Origin: Perkinsus olseni | Taxonomy: Eukaryota > Perkinsozoa > Perkinsida > Perkinsidae | Direction: 5' to 3' | Length of the DNA stretch: 13,358 bases | Assembly (NCBI GenBank): GCA_013115135.1 | Contig: JABANP010000888.1 | Location: 1 to 13,358 of the forward strand | Shown here: positions 1 to 6,417 of the stretch, piece after piece | How positions within the stretch are numbered: position 1 is the first letter of the stretch | Layout of the letters: each line of letters starts with the position of its first letter | Made by a program: the position numbers and the translations under genes | The notes under the pieces: model-generated | The model's input: the letters and a program-made list of their open reading frames with translations, nothing else | What the model was told of the DNA's origin: nothing | The model's database searches: none

Positions 1-1
1 G

Positions 2-253
2 GAGGCCTATGTTGCGCCGCGGAGGATGTACAGCGATCGATCATCGGCGATGATTCATCGCTGTTCAGGTGCAGCACAGCATGCTTACAATAGGCATGGT
101 GCTGTCGCGGTCAACATGGGCGGTTCGGGAAAAGACACCCTTTCGCTGGCAGTCGAAGGCCTTGGCTCGAAGTGCAGCATTGTTGGCCCTGACGCTGTCA
201 GCAGGGTGCGGAACTCGGGCCAGTCAGGGATCTCCGAGTTCGTTGGCTACTGA
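2..253 (+). CDS. Possible C-terminal end of an upstream gene (partial, unrecognised)
   Basis: A frame is open from the left edge of the window to a TGA at 251-253, giving 83 residues without an internal stop; ATGs occur at 26 and beyond. The C-terminal part contains a Gly/Ser-rich stretch (NMGGSGKDTLSLAVEGLG) that looks somewhat protein-like, but I recognise no domain. It could be the last exon of a gene starting to the left, or a chance open frame. A second frame (69-335) overlaps it and includes a short hydrophobic run, with no better support. Function unknown. Confidence 0.2.
   Translation, partial: EAYVAPRRMYSDRSSAMIHRCSGAAQHAYNRHGAVAVNMGGSGKDTLSLAVEGLGSKCSIVGPDAVSRVRNSGQSGISEFVGY
40..54. 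repeat. Short perfect palindrome
   Basis: ATCATCG at 40-46 and CGATGAT at 48-54 are perfect reverse complements around a single G. It lies inside the possible partial frame at the left edge. It is short enough to be chance; no function is assigned. Confidence 0.3.
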
Positions 254-533
254 TCGTCGCTGTGGGCGGTATGCCAGCAGCGGTATAGTGAGCCAACATC
301 TTTCACCGAACCAACTACCCAACTCTCCTAGGTAACAAACCATTTACTATTATACACTGGTGATCTGTTAATGTAGACCCCCAAGCCCAGAGGGGCTACC
401 AAGGGAGCCGTCGATGTCCGTTCCCAACGGTGTCACCGAGGAAATATGTTATGGAAGAGCGCTGTGCATGGGACAGCAGCTTCAGGGACATCGACGGCGG
501 GTGAATGTGCGATCGTGTGCAACGATGCTTTAA
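254..533. other. Unique non-coding stretch left of the duplication
   Basis: No convincing reading frame. It contains the AT-rich run around 335-372 and the 13-bp inverted repeat at 407-498. Similarity to the second copy begins only at 534, so this segment lies outside the duplicated unit. Nothing else is recognised. Confidence 0.5.
407..498. repeat. 13-bp perfect inverted repeat with 66-nt spacer
   Basis: GCCGTCGATGTCC at 407-419 is the exact reverse complement of GGACATCGACGGC at 486-498, with 66 nt between. The arms could pair in RNA or cruciform DNA. It sits about 35 bp left of the duplication start. It might be a small non-coding RNA hairpin, a MITE remnant or a chance pairing; 13 exact bases this close together are unusual enough to note. 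It is not repeated in the second copy. Confidence 0.55.
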
Positions 534-1275
534 AAGCCATCGAAAGGAAGGAACGCGACTCTTCTGATTCAGGGTGACGTCCAGATGGTCTCCTGAATAT
601 TCAGGCTTTCAACTCCAAATGAGCCTGCTCAGCGTCCCTCATTGCGGACTAGCCTACTCAACTTTGGGTGTCACTCTAGAGCATCATGGGTGTGCAGCCC
701 AACGGCAGTGTATCCGTGGAATACGCAGCGCCTTCTTCCCTCAGTATGGAGGTCGTGATTAATTCTAATCAGGAGACTACTCGCATCCTCTTGGGTTATG
801 GGTATGGTGTGCACCCGTGGGGTCAGACATTCAATTTTGAGAGCGTGGACTCGATCGCTTACCTTAACTGCTCGGATAAATATGAAGCTCTCCGGACTCA
901 GTTCACCCGACGATACCCACGTTGGACATAAGACTACCCTCGATCGAGGATATAGGTGGATCTACTCGGATGGGACCTCAAGGAGTCTTTCTATACTAAT
1001 TTCCGGCGGGATGGTGCGGTTGATTGAGGAGCACTCGAGTCATGAAGGCTAGCCTGATCCCGCGACAATAAGCTCGATTTATCAATGGTATACTTTGCCA
1101 GTCATACTGACAACGGTTTGAGCAGTGTTAGCAAATTCCTGATCTCATACTGGGTATCGGCTGTTACACCATTTAACCACTTACCGGCCTCTATTTCACG
1201 GCGAGACCCATCAGTGACTCCTCACAGAAATGGTATGAGTTGGTTGTAGTTGAAATATGGCAGAGGCATTACTGG

Positions 1276-1651
1276 CTCTTAACACCACTACGTGCCTCAT
1301 TGGGCATAACCATCCTCATGAAAAACTGCTCGAGAGCTAATCTGGTCGCGCTGCAGGAGCGACAGCAGAGACTGGAGCCGTAGCGCCACGCGTTCTGAAA
1401 GACCGTTGCGAAAGTTCGATCTGCGAAATCCGCTCTCGCCACTGTTAACTCGCTGTCACTCTGGCATGAGGAACGATCGTACCCTATTATCGGAAAAAGG
1501 AATACCTACTATCAATCAGATGACCTGACGCCAAGGCAGCGACCTAAGGCTCTTGGGCCAAGAGCGATCATCCCCTATCCTATTTATGGTTTGCGACACA
1601 TGCGCCTCCTTTCTCTGGTATCCTGCTCAATTCACTGAGGAAGTTGGTTCC
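1276..1651 (+). repeat. 376-bp block, orientation A (inverted in copy 2)
   Basis: The block starts CTCTTAACACCACTACG and ends GAAGTTGGTTCC. The second copy has the same flanks (ATTACTGG on the left, CTTGTCAGCTC on the right), but the intervening 376 bp are the reverse complement. Length is identical in both copies, and I saw only one mismatch by eye (ATCAATCAG here against ATCTATCAG in the copy 2 complement). No long terminal inverted repeats are visible; GG at 1274-1275 and CC at 1650-1651 give 2 bp of inverted microhomology. No coding function is evident. Confidence 0.93.
1549..1565. repeat. 17-bp palindrome inside the inverted block
   Basis: GCTCTTGG and CCAAGAGC flank a single G, giving perfect 8-bp arms. 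The same palindrome is at 5714-5730 in the inverted copy. It could be a protein-binding site or a cruciform; function unknown. Confidence 0.5.
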
Positions 1652-1721
1652 CTTGTCAGCTCTAAACCGTGTCCGCCGTGTGTGCGATACGGCCTTTGTG
1701 CTTCTTGACTCTCGATATACT

Positions 1722-1739
1722 AGAGCAATCGATCGCTCT
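1722..1739. repeat. Near-perfect 18-bp palindrome
   Basis: AGAGCAATCGATCGCTCT differs from its own reverse complement at only two symmetric positions. It is repeated at 6074-6091. It lies about 330 bp upstream of the ATG and might be a regulatory dyad, though nothing beyond the symmetry supports this. Confidence 0.3.
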
Positions 1740-2065
1740 ATCTGCAGCGACATCCCCTTACGAGGAACATCATTGATCCGTCCAACTTAAGAGCAGGCGG
1801 GTCAAACAGGGCGTCCATCTAGATCATGTTTGATGTGCGGTGCGCAGTTTTCAGGCGGGACCGAAAGATACGAGGATCTTGCCGTTTCTGAGGCAGCGAG
1901 CGACTTTCGTCGCACAGGCAAGGTATCAGCGAGCCCAAGGCTTCCGTGACTTTTTAGCGATTGACGGAACGTGTTGGAGCCTTCAATTCCGGGGACCACA
2001 CTAACTTGGCCCTTTCGCGACCTTTGTCGGTTCATGCAGCTCTAACCCCTCTGACTGTTTCATTC

Positions 2066-4078
2066 ATGACTGCGTCATTCCTCGTCGGAGCACTTCCTAT
2101 TATGGTAACTGGGAGTCTTCGCCGCCTTCAGGTCAGTACTACGACCCCGAGTGCTACGACAACAGTTGCTACCAGCACGGTCGACGCTGGGACCTTACAG
2201 AATACCTGTGATATCTACTGCCAGGGGCTCAATGGTGCTGCCTCATATTGTAAGTTTGACCAGAACCCACCTACTTGCCAAGGGGGCGATCAGGCATGCG
2301 GCACGATTGCCCTCTGTGGCCCTCCAGTAACTGTGACGCCGACTCAGGCCGTGCCGACTGGTGACGGAACCTATGAGCCAGCCTGTGATACCATGTGCCA
2401 AAGTCTCAATGACGAGGCCTCTTACTGCAAGTGGTGGCTCCCAAAGCCTACTTGTCTCGGTGGTGACCAGCCGTGTGGTGATCAAACTGTGTGCACCTCC
2501 CAGACCTGGCCGCCCGCTCCAACGCCCTCCCTGCCTGCTGGAGCCCATCCTTACGAGTCTGCTCCCTGTAACGCCTACTGCGTTGGTCTCAACGGGCCAG
2601 CGTCCTTCTGCAAGTGGTGGAAGAACGAGCCTGTCTGTCAGGGCGGTGATCAGCCTTGCGGTCCTTCGGACTGTGCCACCGGTACCCCTGCTCCCACCGA
2701 GGGTCCCCCTGACTCTCATGCTGGCCCCAGCCCAAATTGTGATGCCTACTGCACTTCGGCAAACCCTGGTCTCTCCGGTGACCGCGTGTCGTACTGCAAG
2801 TGGTGGCTGTACGTGCCTGCCTGCTATGATGGTGACCAGCTATGCGGCCCGAGTGTTTGCAGTACTTTCGGGGAAACCACAACGTCGACTTCTACTGTCA
2901 CTTCCACTACCCAGGCTACCACCACTCCGCCGGCCACTACTGCGGCTGCCACCACTCAAGGGGCTACCACAACTGCGGCTTTAACCACTCAGGCTGCGAC
3001 TACGGTAGCTCCTACTACCCAGGCACCCAGTACTCAGGCCGCGACCACTGCTGTTGCCACGACTCAGGCCGCGACCACTCCGGCTGCCACTACTCAAGCG
3101 GCCACTACCGCGGCTGTCACCACAGGCTGCGACCACTGCGGCTCCGACTACTCAGGCCGCGACCACTGTGGCTCCGACTACTCAGGCGGCCACTACCGCG
3201 GCTGTCACCACTCAGGCTGCGACCACTGCGGCTGCTACTACTCAGGCTGCGACCACTGTGTCTCCGACTACTCAGGCGGCCACTACCGCGGCTGTCACCA
3301 CTCAGGCTGCGACCACTGCGGCTGCTACTACTCAGGCGGCCACTACCGCGGCTGTCACCACTCAGGCTGCGACCACTGCGGCTGCTACTACTCAGGCTGC
3401 GACCACTGTGGCTCCGACTACTCAGGCTGCGACTACCGCGGCTGTCACCACTCAGGCTGCGACCACTGCGGCTGCGACTACTCAGGCTGCGACCACTGTG
3501 GCTCCGACTACTCAGGCGGCCACTACCGCGGCTGTCACCACTCAGGCTGCGACCACTGTGTCTCCGACTACTCAGGCGGCCACTACCGCGGGTGTCACCA
3601 CTCAGGCTGCGACCACTGCGGCTGCTACTACTCAGGCGGCCACTACCGCGGCTGTCACGACTCAGGGAGCAACTACGCAAGCGCCCACTACTGCGGTCCC
3701 TACTACTCAAGCCGCCACTACTCAGGCCGGGACCACTGCGGCGGCCACTACTGCGGTTGCGACAACTGCGGCTCCGACTACTCAGGCGGCCACTACCGCG
3801 GCTGTCACCACTCAGGCTGCGACCACTGTGGCTCCGACTACTCAGGCGGCCACTACCGCGGCTGTCACCACTCAGGGAGCAACTACCCAAGCGCCCACTA
3901 CTGCGGTCCCTACTACTCAAGCCGCCACTACTCAGGCCGGGACCACTGCGGCTGCCACTACTCAGGCTGCGACAACTGCGGCTCCGACTACCCGAGCCGG
4001 GACTACTGCAGCTTCAACCCAAGCGGCCACCACTCAGGCAGCTACTACGGCGGCACCGACTACTCAGGCGGCTACTAG
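2066..4078 (+). CDS. Secreted Cys-module, Thr-rich repeat protein, copy 1 (tail frameshifted)
   Basis: As read the product is 670 residues. The start is the first ATG after an in-frame TAG at 1955. Residues 5-16 are hydrophobic (FLVGALPIMVTG), a plausible short signal peptide. Four six-cysteine modules follow, at about residues 48-84, 107-143, 168-203 and 225-265. Their spacing is C-x3-C-x9-C-x8-C-x6-C-x4/5-C, except that module 4 has x14 in the second gap. Shared motifs are ASYCKWW and GGDQPCG. Thr/Pro/Ala linkers separate the modules, and a Thr-rich tail begins near residue 270. At T353 two bases are missing (3122/3123) relative to the repeat unit. The frame moves from a Thr/Gln/Ala tail to a stop-free Cys/His/Tyr/Gly tail that ends at 4078. 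The four modules and the glycosylation-prone tail suggest a cell-surface or extracellular protein; the family and any ligand are unknown to me. Module 4 reads GDQLCG where copy 2 keeps GDQPCG. Confidence 0.75.
   Translation: MTASFLVGALPIMVTGSLRRLQVSTTTPSATTTVATSTVDAGTLQNTCDIYCQGLNGAASYCKFDQNPPTCQGGDQACGTIALCGPPVTVTPTQAVPTGDGTYEPACDTMCQSLNDEASYCKWWLPKPTCLGGDQPCGDQTVCTSQTWPPAPTPSLPAGAHPYESAPCNAYCVGLNGPASFCKWWKNEPVCQGGDQPCGPSDCATGTPAPTEGPPDSHAGPSPNCDAYCTSANPGLSGDRVSYCKWWLYVPACYDGDQLCGPSVCSTFGETTTSTSTVTSTTQATTTPPATTAAATTQGATTTAALTTQAATTVAPTTQAPSTQAATTAVATTQAATTPAATTQAATTAAVTTGCDHCGSDYSGRDHCGSDYSGGHYRGCHHSGCDHCGCYYSGCDHCVSDYSGGHYRGCHHSGCDHCGCYYSGGHYRGCHHSGCDHCGCYYSGCDHCGSDYSGCDYRGCHHSGCDHCGCDYSGCDHCGSDYSGGHYRGCHHSGCDHCVSDYSGGHYRGCHHSGCDHCGCYYSGGHYRGCHDSGSNYASAHYCGPYYSSRHYSGRDHCGGHYCGCDNCGSDYSGGHYRGCHHSGCDHCGSDYSGGHYRGCHHSGSNYPSAHYCGPYYSSRHYSGRDHCGCHYSGCDNCGSDYPSRDYCSFNPSGHHSGSYYGGTDYSGGY
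2885..4078 (+). repeat. 30-bp minisatellite encoding TTQAATTxAx repeats, copy 1
   Basis: From about 3100 to 4000 the sequence repeats every 30 bp. Each unit encodes ten residues of the type QAATTAAVTT, QAATTVAPTT or QAATTAAATT. Units alternate two codon versions of the same peptide (CAGGCGGCCACTACC and CAGGCTGCGACCACT). A longer segment, beginning GGAGCAACTACG at 3665 and GGAGCAACTACC at 3875, is repeated at a 210-bp (seven-unit) offset. Before 3100 the units are irregular. All three plus frames and one minus frame stay open across the array, a by-product of the unit sequence. Confidence 0.9.
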
Positions 4079-4127
4079 CGCGACTGCTACCACTCGGCCA
4101 GCTACTACTGCTGCTCCGACGGTTTAG
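3123..4127 (+). pseudogene. Original-frame Thr-rich tail of copy 1, displaced by the 2-bp loss
   Basis: From CAG at 3123 the third frame encodes the expected QAATTAAPTT-type tail. It runs to a stop at 4125-4127, ending TTAAPTV. This is the frame used before the lesion and throughout copy 2. Differences between units fall mostly at third positions in this frame (ACT/ACC, GCT/GCG/GCC), so it appears to be the frame under selection. It would belong to the protein if the 2-bp loss is an assembly or sequencing error, or in alleles lacking it. The tail is rich in Thr, so heavy O-glycosylation of a mucin-like stalk is an inference from composition. Confidence 0.7.
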
Positions 4128-4885
4128 ATACTAGTACCTACACTGCCTCTTCGTTAGAGTCGCTGTTCTCTCCGGAACCCGGAATTCACCATTCACATGC
4201 TTTCCATTCAAATAGACCACGAGTGACTTCGTGTTTTGGTTTGATCATTCACGTGTATTCTTGTCCACATTCTAATCAGCGCAAGCGCTAGTGCGCTGAG
4301 TCATTGTTTCAACTAGTATAGAACTACGTCATGAACCCGGTGTTGCGTGAATATTGGGGATTACGTGGCAGAGGGCAGGGTTGGCAACTTCTCTGTAGTT
4401 ATGAACTGCACCTTCCGAAAGACGCGTCAAAGCTCAGCACTCCCGTGTGATGCAGGCTGAGGCCCACAAGAGCACTTAATTCACGAACAACCATCGCGGT
4501 TAAAACTTAGCACAGGCGTCCGAATGAATCTTTTGTTCTTTGAAGCTCTGCACTCGGGGGTCTCCCACATCCCTCCCACTCCTCGACGTAGATCTCCGCT
4601 GGCCCATCCTAATGGTGGCTAGTGCCTTGGCAAACGCATGTGCTCTGGCGTCCGATTCGAGCCGGGCTCGTTTGAGGCACATTCGTGTACCATATGACTG
4701 CTACCTGGAACTGTATTAACACTGTGCTACACAGTACACGCAGCGACCAGCACCCCGGCGGATGCCACTCTATAATCATCGTAATATAGAAGGCTGAAAG
4801 GCGTCGTGGTGGGATAACGCGTTTTATCGTCGCCCATCTCCCCCCCACCCACTCCACTACGTCGTATTTCGGAGAGTAAAGTCAG
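4128..4885. other. 3' flank of gene copy 1; no gene supported
   Basis: About 760 bp between the tail stop and the start of copy 2. Small minus-strand frames (4500-4682, 4609-4857) have no recognisable content. It contains the hairpin at 4276-4299. No AATAAA signal was seen near the stop. As the right end of the duplicated unit, this segment should also have followed copy 2, but it is absent from the window after 7560. Confidence 0.5.
4276..4299. repeat. Hairpin with 8-bp stem in the 3' flank
   Basis: TCAGCGCA at 4276-4283 and TGCGCTGA at 4292-4299 are perfect complements around an 8-nt loop. It lies about 150 bp past the tail stop at 4127, so it could be in the 3' UTR or a processing structure. 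The function is inference only. Confidence 0.4.
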
Positions 4886-6417
4886 AAGCCATCGAAAGGA
4901 AGGAACGCGACTCTTCTGATTCAGGGTGACGTCCAGATGGTCTCCTGAATATTCAGGCTTTCAACTCCAAATGAGCCTGCTCAGCGTCCCTCATTGCGGA
5001 CTAGTCTACTCAACTTTGGGTGTCACTCTAGAGCATCATGGGTGTGCAGCCCAACGGCAGTGTATCCGTGGAATACGCAGCGCCTTCTTCCCTCAGTATG
5101 GAGGTCGTGATTAATTCTAATCAGGAGACTGCTCGCATCCTCTTGGGTTATGGGTATGGTGTGCACCCGTGGGGTCAGACACTCAATTTTGAGAGCGTGG
5201 ACTCGATCGCTTACCTTAACTGCTCGGATAAATATGAAGCTCTCCGGACTCAGTTCACCCGACGATACCCACGTTGGACATAAGACTACCCTCGATCGAC
5301 GATATAGGTGGATCTACTCGGATTGGACCTCGAGGAGTCTTTCTATACTAATTTCCGGCGGGATGGTGCGGTTGATTGAGGAGCACTCGAGTCATGAAGG
5401 CTAGCCTGATCCCGCGACAATAGGCTCGATGTATCAATGGTATACTTTGCCAGTCATACTGACAACGGTTTGAACAGTGTTAGCAAATTCCTGATCTCAT
5501 ACTGGGTATCGGCTGTTACACCATTTAACCACTTACCGGCCTCTATTTCACGGCGAGACCCATCAGTGACTCCTCACAGAAATGGTATGAGTTGGTTGTA
5601 GTTGAAATATGGCAGAGGCATTACTGGGGAACCAACTTCCTCAGTGAATTGAGCAGGATACCAGAGAAAGGAGGCGCATGTGTCGCAAACCATAAATAGG
5701 ATAGGGGATGATCGCTCTTGGCCCAAGAGCCTTAGGTCGCTGCCTTGGCGTCAGGTCATCTGATAGATAGTAGGTATTCCTTTTTCCGATAATAGGGTAC
5801 GATCGTTCCTCATGCCAGAGTGACAGCGAGTTAACAGTGGCGAGAGCGGATTTCGCAGATCGAACTTTCGCAACGGTCTTTCAGAACGCGTGGCGCTACG
5901 GCTCCAGTCTCTGCTGTCGCTCCTGCAGCGCGACCAGATTAGCTCTCGAGCAGTTTTTCATGAGGATGGTTATGCCCAATGAGGCACGTAGTGGTGTTAA
6001 GAGCTTGTCAGCTCTAAGCCGTGTCCGCCGTGTGGGCGATACGGCCTTTGTGCTTCTTGACTCTCGATATACTAGAGCAATCGATCGCTCTATCTGCAGC
6101 GACATCCCCTTACGAGGAACATCATTGATCCGTCCAACTTAAGAGCAGGCGGGTCAAACAGGGCGTCCATCTAGATCATGTTTGATGTGCGGTGCGCAGT
6201 TTTCAGGCGGGACCGAAAGATACGAGGATCTTGCCGTTTCTGAGGCAGCGAGCGGCTTTCGCCGCACAGGCAAGGTATCAGCGAGCCTAAGGCTTCGGTG
6301 ACTTTTTAGCGATTGACGGAACGTGCTGGAGCCTTCAATTCCGGGGACCACACTAACTTGGCCCGTTCGCGACCTTTGTCGGTTCATGCAGCTCTAACCC
6401 CTCTGACTGTTTCATTC
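4886..6417. other. Upstream region of gene copy 2; no gene supported
   Basis: Counterpart of 534-2065, carrying the inverted block 5628-6003. The inversion creates a 101-residue open frame (5837-6142, plus) and a 69-residue one (5896-6105, minus), both crossing the right inversion junction. Neither exists intact in copy 1 and neither resembles a known protein, so both are probably chance. Promoter elements cannot be assigned. Confidence 0.5.
5628..6003 (-). repeat. 376-bp block, orientation B (reverse complement of 1276-1651)
   Basis: After the shared left flank ATTACTGG the sequence reads GGAACCAACTTCCTCAG, the complement of the end of the copy 1 block. It closes with GTGGTGTTAAGAG before the shared right flank CTTGTCAGCTC. 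Since flanks and length are unchanged, this is a pure inversion rather than a transposition. Which orientation is ancestral cannot be told from two copies. Confidence 0.93.

Larger units (their letters stand above)
534..2065. other. Upstream region of gene copy 1; no gene supported
   Basis: This 1.5 kb presumably holds the promoter and 5' region of the Cys-rich gene. Three small overlapping plus-strand frames (574-762, 686-931, 798-1052) stay open in both copies. In the 81-residue frame at 686-931 the only two differences between the copies are both amino-acid changing (T to A, F to L), so nothing shows coding constraint. An in-frame TAG at 1955-1957 closes the gene's frame upstream, so the first ATG is 2066. 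The 376-bp invertible block lies at 1276-1651. No TATA box or splice signal could be assigned with confidence. Confidence 0.5.
534..4885 (+). repeat. Tandem duplication unit, copy 1 (4352 bp)
   Basis: Sequence from AAGCCATCGAAAGG at 534 reappears at 4886. The offset is exactly 4352 at every landmark I checked: duplication start 534/4886, inversion edge 1276/5628, gene ATG 2066/6418 and tail 3049/7401. Copy 2 starts exactly where copy 1's 3' flank ends, so this is a head-to-tail tandem duplication. Only a handful of substitutions occur in the first 740 bp, so the duplication is recent or homogenised. The unit contains the upstream region, the complete Cys-rich gene and its 3' flank. Left of 534 the two copies differ (TTTAA versus GTCAG before AGCCATCG), which sets the boundary. 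Confidence 0.93.

Noticed and set aside
686..931. 81-residue frame conserved in both copies (also 5038-5283)
   Set aside because: The copies are too recent for conservation to mean much, both differences change residues, and overlapping frames are equally open.
1961..2065. TTG-initiated extension of the Cys-rich protein
   Set aside because: A eukaryotic gene would start at ATG; the ATG at 2066 gives a clean hydrophobic signal-like N-terminus and the extension has none.
3117..3920. 267-residue minus-strand Ser/Arg/Gly repeat frame
   Set aside because: Mirror of the same array; open only because the repeat unit lacks stops on that strand.
3100..4000. CRISPR-like regular repeats
   Set aside because: The 30-bp repeats are contiguous with no unique spacers and encode a periodic peptide, so they are a minisatellite.
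2842..4134. 430-residue Leu/Arg/Pro-rich open frame across the minisatellite
   Set aside because: It is the third forward reading of the 30-bp repeat, has no sensible start or domain, and unit differences are not synonymous in this frame.
5837..6142. 101-residue frame in the copy 2 upstream region
   Set aside because: It exists only because of the inversion, crosses its right junction and matches nothing I know.
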